Of a DNA stretch of 64,000 bases, positions 36,401 to 50,933 are shown piece by piece. The translations under genes and the position numbers were made by a program. The stretch spans positions 8,609,071 through 8,673,070 of the forward strand of contig OZ025209.1 in the NCBI GenBank assembly GCA_964019055.1, given 5' to 3'. Origin of the DNA: Anthopleura xanthogrammica (taxonomy: Eukaryota > Cnidaria > Anthozoa > Actiniaria > Actiniidae). Below the pieces are notes generated by a model. That model was not told where the DNA came from. It saw nothing but the letters and a program-made list of their open reading frames with translations, and did no database searches. The number at the start of each line of letters is the position of its first letter. The stretch's first letter is position 1.

Positions 36401-39400
36401 AAAAAGTTATTTGAAAATCTTTACTTTTCATAGCTTTGGTTTATCAACAATCAAGCCCGGCTTTCTTGGTGAAGGTGGAGGGGTCGGGTGGTGTAATGAC
36501 GGCAAATTAATTTAATAGACACCAGATATGTGATATTTATATATTTTTCAAAATATTCAATCTTCGTGCACTGTCCAGAATTCAAGCATATTATTGGTAA
36601 ATATCGATGACGTTTGTTACTGTACTTTGGAACATCAAACTGAGGCAATGCAATGTCAGTTGACAGTAGCGAATGCGTTATTTATATCATTGGACTGCTG
36701 AGCATACACTCCTGTAGAGGACGAGTTAAAGGACAAAAAATCGCCAAAAAAACCGGGGAGTTCAACATTCAATTAAGTTTTGATATGATTGCCTAGGAAA
36801 TTGCATGTCTCTCTTGTGATTGGTTCAAATAAGATGATGCGCAAAATGATGCAATAACAAGCATGCCAAGCTCAAAATGGGGCTGCATGGAAGAAGTCAG
36901 ATTGCAGGAATTGCTTGTGATTTCAAAATGGATATAATAAAGTTTGTTACTACTTTCATTCAATTGTTAAAAATACTGATTGCCGGCGACTGTAATTGCA
37001 ACACCTTATAAGTATAGACTATTTGCACTAAATCCTTACCTGGTGTTCAAAACAATGAAACATATTTACAACCTAAATTTTCAAAAAGGGAATTCTTTTG
37101 CCTTGACCCCCAGAATTAGACTATTTTTTCTGGTTTAAGTCTTTTGCAGGCATTCTTGGCACAAATGAGAGAGTATTTACATTTGAATATGAGTATCATA
37201 AAAGTGCGGATTTGTTGCTGATGAAAAGTCACCGTATAAGAACATGAATGGTACAATGTAATGCAAGGCTGTGTCCACCAAGTTCCTGCAAAAGATAATG
37301 GAAATCTCAATGGTACAAAGAAAAAATCTTGAATATATATAGAATTTTGCTGTTTTTGCTCATAAGGGACCGGTCATTAATTATCGCCTGGGGGATTTTG
37401 GGGGGTTCACTTGGTTTTAGGAGAGCCGAAAGGGGGAATTAGTCGAAAATGGTAACTATGAAAGGGGGGTCACTGAAAAGTTGGATGATTCAAGGGCAGA
37501 TCCAGGGGAGGTTCTGGGGGTCGTGAACCCCCTGTCAGGCCTGAGGTTAGGGACGGGCAATTTGATATTTGATGGGGATGTGTGTTAAATCGCAAAAAAA
37601 TATCGAGCAAGGTCTCGATCCTTAAAAAAAATTTCGTGCAACGTCAAATACGGCAAAAAAAAATCGAGCGAGCTTATAAATTCGATTTCAAGATTTTACT
37701 TCTTTTGAACCAAATGGAATATTCGCCGACTTTTTTAGGAAGTCTAATGCCTCTCAGACCGTTTCCGAGAGTCTGAATTTCAATTTTTTTGAGGGGAGCA
37801 TGCCCCCAATTAACCCGACGTGAAACTCGTGAAACTCGACGTCTATATTCACTTACAGGATTTGAAGTCGAGAATTTGTTCGAAAAGCTGCAGGCTCGAT
37901 GATTTCCAGTGGGTTGGAATAAAGCCATCTGAAATAATGAAAACACTAGTTATGTTGTTACTTCTATACTTCACTTGTGCATGAGTAAAGTAATTGATTT
38001 TCGTCCATCGTGTGAAAAACATTTTTGAAGCACGTGCATTGCAGCCCTCACATCCCAGTTTTTTGTTCAAGTCAACGAAAATAGTCACATCCCAAGAATA
38101 GTGTTTACGAATTATGACAAAACACGTCATCTCATCTATATAAATGTTTTACTAACGTAATTGATAAACAAAGAAACGATACTCAATGCATGTAATGGTA
38201 ATGAAGGGGCCTATAGTGTATCTATATTGTATATAGTATGTTGTGGAAGGAAACCACGCCTTACAGTGACTGTAGCAGTTTAAGATTATGAAACGTTAAC
38301 GTCCTGATTTTTCTTATGAGATTTTTTTGAAGAAGTCTAAAAGAACAAGAGAAAAAATATAGGTATCTAGGCAAGCCGTTGAAGGGGGAACAAGAGCTAT
38401 TGCGCGTTATCATACTTGAAGTATTAATGAACACTGCCCAAATCTATATCGTGCTTTACCGGGATGTTGGCTATTATATCATACATTGCGCCTCGTCAAA
38501 CTTGAAGCAACGACTCTCCAAGTTTGTATTGTGATTTTTTGCCTTCGACGAATGACTTCCAGCAATAAATGAATATAAGTTTGGCATGATTAGCCTGCGT
38601 GCAGCCCAACTTTAACTCTAGTTAAGACTTTAACTCTGGTCGGCGAATCAGCACAAGATTCCTTGTTCTGGTTGCACGCGGTTATATATAATAGACTTTG
38701 ATTGGCTGCCCTGCCAATTCAGCCTTACAAGTGTTCTGATTGGTTCGCCAAAGTAAGATCAGGGGAAAGATAAGCCAAATATTGACAGATATCTGTCAAT
38801 ATTGATGATCAACGATTGGGCGAGGCATTCCACTCTTTCTTGGCGATCGAACTTTGGCGTGAGTTTCGGTGTTTTACTACAAAAATTCTGAAATTGAACT
38901 ATTAAAAAATCTCCTACGATATCCAGTGTCCAACATGAGCCTGAAAAATCCTTTGATTAGTGAAAATATTAGCTGCTATATATTCCAATTCATTCTTAAC
39001 TAATTTAAGAAAGAGACAATCAGAACGCGTACAGATATTCAGCTACAGTACTGGGAGTCATGAAACGAGAAAACTGTAGCTGGTTCGCAGACGGACTTAA
39101 CCACAGTTACGCGTTCGGGTGCAGCACACACGCAGGCTAGACATGATTAGATTATGAAAAAGAAGACTTGGCTTGCTTGCTTGAACAGACAAATAAACAA
39201 TTCATGATCAAGGCACTTGGGATATATCATTTTGTCCTCTTCTGATTGAAGACCAATACATACATAAAGAAGATCCCTGGAAAACAGATTCATGTACAAT
39301 TTCTTTTTTATTACTATTATTAATATTTTTTCGATTTTAGAATTACTCACATAATTCGAACTTTTGTACAGTAAGTTCCGAAAGCAACATCTTCTATTTC

Positions 39401-42400
39401 TTCTATCTGGTTGTTAATTAGAGCCCTAGAATAAGATGATGGTGTTTGAAATTCGTTCATTTAATCCATTACCAAATATTGATAATAATACCATGGCTGT
39501 AAATTTATATTATAATAAAAATAAAAAAAGAACATCTTATCTGTTGAGAAGAAATGACCCTTTTCGAATATGGCGTCTATGACGTCAAACAAGGAGAATG
39601 AGAATGTCCCGGATGTCGAAACCCAATAATTTCCACTAGTAGCATCCGGGACTAGAATGCCCCGGATTTCAAAACACAAGCATTATCACTCATAACATCC
39701 GGGACCTTCTAGGACTGATTTTTTTCTTTGAAGGGGTTTGATTTCTTACAGAGAGAAAAACGCATGAGGGCGTAGTAAAACTGGGTCGTCTCTGACACTT
39801 GAGAGTCTTTTTTTTACTTCTTCTTCGGGCCTTTAAATAAAGATAAGTATTATTATTATTCTACATTTTACTCACATGATAATACATTTATCATGTCGAG
39901 TTTACTCCAGGTCAAAATGAAAATGAAAATACGTTTCCTATTTTTTATCAATTAAGATCTCGGCCGATTTAACCGCCTCAGACTACGGCTTCGGCAAATA
40001 ACACGACCTTGGTCTTGATAATTTACGATATCATGCTCAATCTCATCCAATAATTGTTTAATATGAGTACAGTAGCATTTCCTTATTGCAGACACTGATT
40101 GAGTATCCAGATCACTAGTGATCTCTCCCTGTATTCTGATTGGGTATCCAGGTCACAGTGGCAGTAGTAGTGGTGATGATAGTAGTATTGTACAATGGTA
40201 AACGTTTCACAGATTAATGGGATTAGTAGTGAAAATATATGAAAACTCGTTTACAGTTACCAGGAGTAAAAATGTTCTTGCGTGACTTTTGCAATTTTGT
40301 TTCCTTCGAGAAGTCTACGGATTAAAAAAAAGCAAGAAGAAATATGATATTTTTCCATGATTTTTCGGGATTCCTTTTTCAGAAGCAGAAAATTACCATC
40401 AAACTTACAATATAGCTGGTTCATAAAACGCTCCTTTTTCAAGAGACCTTATATTATTTCTTACTAATTCTCTAAAGAGGTAAAAGATAAACAAGTCGTA
40501 AGAATATAACACAGAACTGACCCCAACCCCCGCCAAAAAGGAAAAAGAAAGAAAAAAAAGAAAAATACTCCGTGCGTGGTCTTACGCACATCCTTGAACG
40601 ACCATACAGTCCAGCGAAAGCTTTTGACTTGAGTGTAGTGATGTTGTTGTCCTGGATTGTTCTGTCAAAAAAAGAAGCATTAAAAGTAGCTAAGAAAACG
40701 GTTGTTTGTTGGTTGAATTGGGTTTAGCATGTTTTCGTTAGCAGTGCCGTGCCTGTACTTATTATGCTTTTGACAACAACAACAAAAATAGTGTACATAC
40801 ACGCTACCATGCAATCTAGCCGATAGAAACCACGGGTCGATAATCTTCAGGTGGTTATCAAGGAGAACTCTGAAATGAAATAGATTATGGTTTCAACCTT
40901 TATATCATCAATTTTTATGAATAAAAATCCTTTCTCACTTACATGATACGGGGAGTCGCTGCTTCGTCTTTATTTATAAAGCACACCATTCATCTCAAAT
41001 CAGGGGCGTAGCCAAGGGGGCTCAGAGGGCCCGGGCCCCCCTCCTCCTACGAGTTTGCCGTTGTTTTGGTTGGGCGTTTTTTGGTTTGCCGGTTTATTTT
41101 TGGTTGGCCGTTTTTTTTTTTTTTTTGGTTGAACGTTTATTTATTTATTTATTTTTTGGTTGATTTTCTGAAAACGGATTTTGGGCCCCCCTAAGGCAAC
41201 ATCCTGGCTACGCCATTGCAAAAGTTGATTTTTACAGAGGGAGAAAAACCAGGGAACCCAGGGAAAGCCCTCGTGGAAGTCATCAAACAACCTCAACGCG
41301 CCCCAGTAGGTGAGGTTCATATACATATTTATCCCACGCCATAGAATATAGAGCCAATCAAAAAGCAGGAAAGCCGTTGAATATTCGTCGGTATTTCGCT
41401 CTTCCTTCCAATCATGCACTGCGCGTTGAATCTACGAATTTGTATTTTCTATGGTGTGGGATAAAATGGTTATACAATGGTTTCTCGGGGCATACCGTGG
41501 ATATCCCTATTGTCACTTGTACTTTCTTTATATACACACTCGCCTAAAGGCTCATGTGTATACTAGAAACTACAAGTGACTTCTGGGATATTCCATGGTA
41601 TGCCACTCGAAACCATCGTATAACTAGTATATTTTTAGGAGAAGGAAGTGTTTACACACCAACGCCACTTATCCCACTCATATTTTTCAGAGACGCATAT
41701 ATATTTAAAAAAAGTACCGCCTCAAACACATGACTTGAGGATTGGTAAACCTTACAGATGTTTGAGGAAATCCAAACCGAAAAAGTATATTCTCTTTAGC
41801 CTTCTTATTCTGTATCGTTTGATCGTACTAAAAGAGTAGAAAGAAGTACGTACTGAGAAGAATGCGACTGATTGTCAAGGCTGAGGGGCTGCTAGTGCTT
41901 TAGGGCGTTTGGTGGAATAGAGCGCTCTGACTGGTACGGTTGGTAGTTACCGTGCAGGCTATGACTGGAATATTTGCAAAGTTTCTTTTCTTTATCTTTT
42001 TACTTTCTGCTTTTAACCCCCTGTTTTTTCCATTTTTGATCCTTCCTTCGAGACATGCACTTACTTCCACTGACACGATTTTGATGACAAGCGCAATTAG
42101 AATACCCGTTAAGTTTTCCAGACGCAATCAATTGTACTTTGGAAAAGTTCCGTCCATCGGAAGGGAATTTGAAAAACGGTTTGAACCAGTAGGTACCATT
42201 AAGGGCCCGTACCGCTGGGTTTACTCTGCCTTTAGCTTCACGTAAACGTAGCCGGGCAAAATACCACTCTTTCAGTAAAATGATACTATACTTACAGAGT
42301 TTTTAGATAGTATGGAAATCGGAGCAGAAAATCCTCCTCGACGTCAGGCATATCTATGTTGTTGTGAAGGGATCTGTATACAATAAACCATACTTGAGAT

Positions 42401-45400
42401 ACGTACTGACTGAGCTATCTTGATCTGTGCATGGTCTAGCTACGGCATGCATGTCGTATCTTGTACGTAAATCACTATCGTAAGCTACCGAACGGTTTCT
42501 ACTTGCTCTTACCAAAACTGGTATACGACATGTTGTGCAGTGAACATGCTGTAAGTCAGTACCGTATAGTTCCCACTCATACCAAAACTGGTATACGACA
42601 TGTTATACTGTGAACATGCTGTAAGTCAGTACCGTATAGTTCCCACTCATACCAAAACTGGTATACGACATGTTATACTGTGAACATGCTGTAAGTCAGT
42701 ACCGTATAGTTCCCACTCATACCAAAACTGGTATACGACATGTTGTACTGTGAACATGCTGTACGTCAGTACCGTATAGTTCCCACTCATACCAAAACTG
42801 GTATACGACATGTTGTGCCGTGAACATGCTGTAAGTCAGTACCGTATAGTTCCCACTCATACCAAAACTGGTATACGACATGTTGTACTGTGAACATGCT
42901 GTACGTCAGTACCGTATAGTTCCCACTCATACCAAAACTGGTATACGACATGTTGTACTGTGAACATGCTGTAAGTCAGTACCGTATAGTTCCCACTCAT
43001 ACCAAAACTGCTCTACGGCGTTGTAACGTGCACGTCTTTTAAGTCAGTACCAAACGGTTTCCATTTACCAAACTACGCTATATTATGATAAAAATACGTT
43101 AAAGGTGATATAAAACCCGGGAAGTAACTCACAGAGTTGACGTCATCATGTGGATGTTTGTCCAGACTTCTGTCAGGTTTGCGTCCGTACAAGAAACTTC
43201 AACATGTTTATCAGAACACTGACAACCAGAAGGACAGGAAAAATCTGACAATATATATGATAAAAGCATTCAGAGATTATTACACTGACACGGAAAACCG
43301 TTATGTCTACGGAAGTCGCGGTTTTATTTGTATGCTATATTCAATTGCCGTAAATCCTCTACTAAGCCCTCTCTCTCAAATAAGGCCCCCCTTTAATAGA
43401 TAGATAGATTTGATAGATAGATAGATAGATAGTTTATTAGTCATACTGTTGCAACTTAGTAGCTGAATTACGTAAAAACTTTACATAAAATTGATCAAAG
43501 GGAATAATTAAGGAAAAATTCTAATCAGAGTTACTATATGTATATACATGCAATGAAATATTAGTCTTAATTACAGTTACTATAAATAAAAGTGTTCTTC
43601 AGTCTATTTCAGTGTTTTGCACTTGGGAACATCAAAATTCCACTTACTTCTCAGATTAACGTTACATGTATTTAGCTTGGGTAGTAAGCTGCATGCGCAA
43701 CTTGTGCCTCGCATTAGAGCTAATCTCATTAAATAGCTTTGCCGTTAGGGCGTCGAGTTTCTAATAAGCTGCCCCTTTTTAAAGGAAGAAATTTATAAAG
43801 TTCCCCCTCCCCAATCATATATGTGCGTACCTTTACCACAGACCAGGTTGTATCGTGAAGCTGTTGTCAACATAAAGACCGTATCCATTTCTGTGATCGT
43901 AAAACTACAATCCCTTATAGAAGATTCTTTTCCATGGCAATAGACATGCGATAACAGCAGCCCATCATAAGGTAAGACTTCAAAAGACCTAGATGCATCA
44001 TGTCTTATAAAGAAGCAGTGTGTTGTTGAGAGACCAAGCATGCGCAAAGTCACATTCTTAAATCCTGGAAGGTCACTTTCGAGTAAATCATAATATCCCC
44101 TAATGCCATTGAAAAACACCTGCACAATTCCTTCCTGTTTGGTCATTCCTCTAGCAAGCTGAAAAGTAACTTTTAAAACAGATGTCATTAATAAACAGTT
44201 ACTGTAGATTTTATCCACTATTCCATAACTTGTCACTATTTACTATTTTACAGATATGTTCAGGGGCGGATCCAGGATTTTGTTCGGGGAGGTGTGCAGC
44301 GGGCACAAAATCAGCAAAGGGAGGGATGCAACCCTTAAAAAATTCACCATATCATGCCTGATATAGAAAACACCGCTTTGACTAGCGTCCACCAAAACCT
44401 ACTTCATTAAGTAGAGCAAAAGAAAGAGAAACTGTGTCGAACAAAAGCGTTGCTATGTGTAATGTTCTATTCTGTGATTTTTTCGTGAGTATTTTTTGCG
44501 AAATTTCCAGATTTTCCTTCCTTGACAAAATAATCATCAATGTTTATTAAAGGCTTAGCACTATATAAGCACTTGAAGAGCAGCTCTGCAGGAAAGTTAG
44601 TACTATATAATTACAATTTCTGTTAACAGTGAGCTTTATTTGGTCTTATTTTACTTACTGTTCAGCCGTCCACAAGCTACAAATGCTTTTTTATGATATT
44701 CTAAATTGTAGCGATTCTTGTTCCTGAGCCCTAAGTGATCGCAGTCCAGTAGAGAACTCTCGTTTCCTAAGCACTTCACATGGTCTATCCATAAATACTT
44801 GTCCCTGCTACTCGATTTGGTAATAAGAGGAGAGGCATCATGGGGTCCTTCGATACCCAGCATTCGACACACTACGTCCATAGCATTCTTATCCCAATTG
44901 TTGACCCCGATTGGTGCTCTTACACCATCAACAGAGAGCAGAACATTCCCTATGGTTTGTGGTTCGTTTATGGAGTCAAGCCAAGTGATAACTTCAACTG
45001 CGAAAGATGGGTATAGAATATAAGCTTAAGCTTTATATTGACAAACTGAGAAAAAAAATTCATTTCACCTCGAACAGAAGGACTAATCAATTTTTGCTTT
45101 ATAGCCAGTTTTTTATTGATAATTGTGAACAGTTTTATTTTTATTTTGGCGCTTGTCCGTCAAAATCAAAGTACTGGTTTTCAAAAGAACAATGATGTTC
45201 AGTCAGACTCTTGACACCCCTTCAAAGGTTCAAAGGTTCAAAGGTTTTTATTTACCACATATACACAAAATACACATTGAAAAAAACGGAAATAAATAGG
45301 TGGAGGGTGCAAGAGAGACAACCCAAAGGGTTAAACAAGGTACTCTTGCACCCAGGACTAATTAACAAATAGTATGAAGCGTGGAGATTGCATAAGGCAA

Positions 45401-47587
45401 TCATGCTCTATAAACAAAGGAGGTTTTCGTGATTGATACATACAAGTCATACTATATTACAAGTTTACAATTCAATTATTTTTTCGGGTTATATTTATAA
45501 AGAAAGAAGTGAGGTTTTCATTTTTTTCTTAAAAATAGTAAGGGATGAAGAATTCTTTATTTCTAGGGGAATGTCATTCCAGTTTCTGACTGCTGCATAC
45601 TGCACACCAAATTGACCATAATTCAAATTTTTACGAGGAAGAAAAAGATTGTTCTTAGGATCTAGTATTATATCGGTGTGAAAAATGTACATCATTAAAG
45701 TAATTAGATGATGTCATTGGTAATAGGTTATTTAAATGTTTGTAGGTCAGTTCAGCAAGCTGTAATTTTACTATTTCAAAGATATTTGATATTTCAAGCT
45801 TTTGAAATAAAGGTCACCCCTGAAACTTAAACCATAGTTAATGGAGTGGAATGATGGTTTGGAAACCTATAGACCCCTTGCAGCACGTCAGAATGCAGCT
45901 CAATTTGGAGAGCAAAACAATAGGTTCAAATTATCAGGAGATTGAAATTCTTTTGTTTTGCCCTCCAAATTGAGCTCCTCAGACGTCACGTGCAAGGGGT
46001 CTATTTCTGATGTATCATATAGTAACTTCTTTGTATCTGCGCGGAATTATTTATCCTCTTCTTTGTAATCTTAGAATGAAAATTTTACACTTTTAAGATG
46101 CTCGTACATGAAAATAATACGGAAACTAGTATTTTCAGCCATACTTGCTTTGGTTCAATGTGCAGGGTCAATATCACGTGATGGTACGTTACATCATCGC
46201 CTTCCAAACAAAAACCTAGAACAATAGGTTTCCAAATCATTCCACTCCGTTAACTATGCAGAGTCAGCGAGGCTATTGAAACAATCGGTTTAGAGAAGTA
46301 ACACTTACTTTTGGGATGGCCACAGACAATCCCTGCATAGCCTTTGCTGCCATGGAGAGTTTTCTTGAATGTAAACCCATTACAATCAAAGATGGATAGC
46401 TCTTCACCGGTGCAGTTTTCAATATGTACCAAGGTATCTGTTCCTGCTGTGTTGGAAGGAAATATGGAACCTTCTGGTGCTACTGTTGCATTGGGAAGAC
46501 CCAGCATTCGACAGACAATGTTCGCTGATTGGATGGTCCATCCGCTGCTGTACGAAACTTGGCCCCAGGCACCATAAGTAAAGACTTCTACTCGACCTGT
46601 TGAGTTACTGTTGCTGCCTCGAATCCTGACAGAAACTGAAAAGCAGAGAAGTCATCAGACTCCAAAATTGCTAAAAGTCTTAGGGACCGTTTACATGAGA
46701 AACAGTTGTCCCTGTTACTAGGGTTACCCTCCTCCAAGGGTCACCCTAGGTGAGCCAACGTTCCCCTGATTTAAAAAAAATCAAGGTCGAGTGTTTACAT
46801 GATATATTTTTACATGCCTCGGCTAGAAGGGTTACCTTGCTGGTAGGGTTACCCTCTTTGCGAAAAGAGGTTACTCTTGTACACGGGACAACATTTCTTC
46901 GTAATAGATAATTACTGAGGTTCGCCCTCAGCTGCCTGCAATAGACGCATCAAGAGTTCCGCGCCGCTGCTCAATGCGCATGCTCAGGGGATTAAAAAGT
47001 GGGATGATATTTGGTATAATATGCAATTTTTCGGTATATTTGATTCAGAATTCGCTAAACGGTACGCGATCTTGAATATTTAGTGAAAATTGTACTTGAC
47101 AAGAAAGATACAACTAAAATAGAGCATATTTTACAAATTTTATCCCACTTTTTAATCCCCTGAGCATGCGCATTGAGGAGCAGCGCGGAACTCTTGATGC
47201 GTGTATATACCCATGAATGCTGCATGCCGAAGTGATTATCTATTGTAATTACTATTCAGTGCCTTGGCCCATTGTTTTCCTTCATGTACAATAATAAGCC
47301 AGTTCACAGTTTAAGAATCGTTTTCGTGCCCGAATTTCTCACCTTCTTATGTTTAAACCTTCTTTTATTTTTAATTAAACAAAAGAAGGTGAGAAATTCC
47401 GATAAAATCGCATGCGCACTGAAAACGATTCTTTTACTGTGAACTGGCTTATTTACGGTTTCTTGTTGAAATTGAACAAAAGACTTTCAATCTTTCGCAA
47501 GACACGTTCACAAGCTGTTAATGACGATGCCAAAGAACGTCTAGGTGTGTAGAGCTACTAGACGTGGTTATGCTTCATTAAACCATT

Positions 47588-47624
<37 letters not shown>

Positions 47625-47667
47625 GCATCAGCATCATCATCATCATCAGCATCAGCATCAGCATCAG

Positions 47668-47748
<81 letters not shown>

Positions 47749-50700
47749 TATTAGGATAGGTAATCACATGGTTTCGGGTTCAATTTAGGATTGATTTGCA
47801 GGAGTGCGTTTGGACGAGACCGTAGGAATAGAACTATAAAAGTATGTAGACCAAACAACACATATCGTCTCCTGGCGCTGAGCAATAGTTTTCTTAGTCG
47901 CTGGCCTGAAAGGCAATTGGATTCGACGCGGCAAACGTTCCACGTCTGAACTGGGCCTCAATCTAAACTATTAGAGATCTTTCTAGCAATGAGAACAGGT
48001 TATTGTTACTCACGACATGTGGGGATCGATCTGAGTTTTCCTTGTACGCATGTCATCACTCTAGACCCCCAAATAAAATATCCCGGATGACAAGTCACGT
48101 GACAGGTAGCATTTGTGCACGTGATATTTCCATTTTGGATCTTTAAAGAGGAACCACATGCTGAAAATAGATGAAAATGAGATTTGGTTATGAAGATGGG
48201 AATTTAACATACAGTACTGCTGTTGCCACAAGCACATTACTTACTTCTCTGCTGTCCACAGGCTGCTACTGCTGTATTAGATGAATCAACGTTGTAGCGA
48301 TTCTTGTTTCTCAGCCCTGGGTGATCACAGTCCAATAAAGAACTCTCGTTTCCTAAGCACTTCGCGTGATCTATCCATAAATGATTGTCCCTGCTACTCG
48401 ATTTACTAAGAGGTGAGGCATCATGGGGTCCTTCGATACCCAGCATTCGACAAACTACCTTCATTGCGTCCTTATCCCAACTGTTGATCCCAATTGGTGC
48501 GTTCACACCATTGAGAGACAGCAGAACCTCACCAATTAACAAGGTTCCATTGGTTGAAGGGGACGTAGAGACGGTAATAGTAGCTGGGGGGAAATCAAAT
48601 GATAAAACTGTCATACATCGCCAGAAATCATCACCATGGCACCCACCATGAGTGGTCAGCAGTCTTACCCCTAAAGTACTGGCACTAGCCAATTTCAAAA
48701 TATAATCAAGGCAACCTTCCGATGAAAATGTTATAGCTGATTTGAATTTTAAATGTTCATAAATATTCAATACTTCTGACATCGTATATTGCCTATCGAA
48801 TTTCGCGCGAAATGTCCGCTGACCCGCTGGCCTGCAGGCATTTTTCTTCAGGTCAGCGATGCTCTATATTGAATCATGCTCGATCATGCTATGTGCTTTC
48901 AGACTTTGTAACCAGGCCGTATATATATGAAATCTGCTGTTTACAAGCTTCAATTTGATGTATTACTCGCTAGTTTTCGTTCAATATTATTCAAGCTATT
49001 GCCTCGGGAATTTGGAAATATGGAGTCCGTTATTGTGTTTATCCGTTGGAGCAAAAAAGACGATTTTAAATTGAAAAAATGCTACATCTATTTCTTCTTT
49101 AACGAGGTAAAACGACTTGGAATTCACATTTACTCTATTGAAATTCATGACACTCATTACAACTTTTTAATATATACATTTATTGTAAGAGAAAAAATAG
49201 TTTACTTTTGGTATCTACACGTAAGTTTCCCCTTTCGCTTTGTAATTTGTAAGTGCCGCGAAAGGCAGAATCAAGGATTAAAATATGCTACATCAAATTT
49301 ACACTTTGTTTATTGTTTTTGCCATACCATAGTAGCTTATATACTAAGGTTTGACATGTGAACTATAACTTTTTAATTTACTTAATAGTAATTGAGCATT
49401 TGACAGGAAATAGTTCGACTCGTATAGTTTTACCATCAATTTTTAGTCCTTGGAGATAACAAGAGGGGGACTGGGTCGAGTAGCATTTTCGCTTGACGGT
49501 GGGGATTTCTGGCGATGATCTAGATTTGGCTTTGGCAGCAACCAATAGCAAAAATTGAAATTCCAATAATTATATCAAGAACTAAAGCCATAAGATGTTT
49601 AGTAAAGTGAAGAAGATAAAAACAGCATTTAAAAAAAATTGGTTTTCAATTTTTATTATTTAGGGAATCAAGGGTAGCGTAGCGGTAATGTAGTCCACTC
49701 GGGTTCCGTTCCCACACTCGCCGTCACATGTAAAGTGAATTAGTTAGGTCTCTCCCTTGAGTCGATGGTTTTCTCCGGGTTCTTCGATTTCCTCCTAAAA
49801 ACCCTAACACACTAATTCTGATTCGATTTGTGAGTTAACCGTACCCTGACTTTGATCAGCCCTGAGGCTGTTTCAGGGTACGGATAATTGTTTTAAATTA
49901 GTTAGGGGGAAATCTAGAGTAGAATGGAGGTTGTCACGAAATTAAAACCAAATATAAAATATAAGATATAAAATTACTGGAGTTGCTATTTCGGGTAAGA
50001 TACATAGCAAGGAGCAGTTTTGAATTTCTGGGACACCCAGTTAACAATTCCTAGATCCTCTCCAGTATTTATCAGATGGTATGTTACCTGTGGGGAGGCC
50101 GCAAACGACTCCTGCATTACCGTCCCTGTTATAGTAATATCTACGATACGCCAAAAGACGAACACTGCAATCAAATATCGATGTCTCATCTCCTGCGCAT
50201 CCTTCAACCTGCATCAACGTGTATCTTGTTGTAGAAGGAAATATTGAACCTTCTGGTGCTGCTGTTGCATTGGGAATACCCAGCATTCGACAGACAACGT
50301 TCGCTGATTGGATGGTCCATCCGCTACTGTAAGACACTTTGTACCACTGTCCATCAACAAACACTTCTACTCGACCCATAGAGTTATTCTTGGTACCTAC
50401 AATCTTGACTGTCACTGGAAAGAAAAATTACCAAGTATTGATATTAGATACCTGACCTGTAATTACATATATATGTACTAGTGAATTTGCCAAAAACCCA
50501 AATAACTAGAAGTGCTGGGGTCGATAACAAGTATCGGATCTAGAATGATTTCAAGAGGGGTGACAGGTGACAGGCAAGGCATTACATAGTGTCTTTTTGG
50601 TCTTATCTTATCCGTTATTCTTATTATATTCAGCTCAAGGGGGGTGACTAGTCACAACCCTGGTTCCGCCTTTGATATCAGGAATGAAAAATATCTTCAG

Positions 50701-50853
50701 TGAATAGAAAACTAGTCACTCAACAGGCTCATTATGTCCAAGAAAGTTTAATCCGGTTTTATTTAAGATTATTGTCACCGTCACCGTCACCGTTTTTTCA
50801 TTGCCATTGTCACATTATCATTCCTATTATAATTATCATTATCGTCATCATCA

Positions 50854-50933
<80 letters not shown>

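Larger units (their letters stand above)
37181..43244 (-). other. LRR cassette of the mosaic receptor
   Basis: Exon 43244-43133 encodes an LRR N-cap (CPSGCQCSDKHVEVSC). It is followed by one-repeat exons of 69-78 nt, all phase 2: LSLHNNIDMPDVEEDFLLRF, LVLLDNHLKIIDPWFLSARL, TIQDNNITTLKSKAFAGLY, ALINNQIEEIEDVAFGTY and WLYSNPLEIIEPAAFRTNS. A last exon, 37285-37181, begins LNLVDTALHYIVPFMF and then diverges; it is the least certain. The LxLxxNxLxxI pattern is clear. No Cys-rich C-cap was recognised. Confidence 0.78.
43831..46635 (-). other. SRCR3-SRCR5 exons of the mosaic receptor
   Basis: Exons 46635-46309 (327 nt), 44997-44659 (339 nt) and 44169-43831 (339 nt) are each phase 1-1 and encode one SRCR domain. 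SRCR3 has GRVEVFTYGAWGQVSY, IVCRMLGLP, CTGEELSIFDC and GIVCGHP. SRCR4 has VVCRMLGIEGPHDASPL, KCLGNESSLLDCDHLG and VACGR. SRCR5 is degenerate (TLRMLGLS lacks the usual Cys; VYCHGKESSIRDCSF and NLVCGK remain). SRCR domains bind microbial or endogenous polyanionic ligands in several animal receptors. Confidence 0.85.

Noticed and set aside
47545..47767. Poly-His and poly-Asp open frames
   Set aside because: They are translations of a CAT microsatellite.
48927..49361. 144-aa plus-strand open frame
   Set aside because: No domain pattern, AT-rich composition, inside an intron of the minus-strand gene.
49378..49566. Minus-strand frame with several Cys (CYSTQSPSCYLQG) between SRCR1 and SRCR2
   Set aside because: Phases already join SRCR1 directly to SRCR2, and no acceptor/donor pair in phase 1-1 was found around it.
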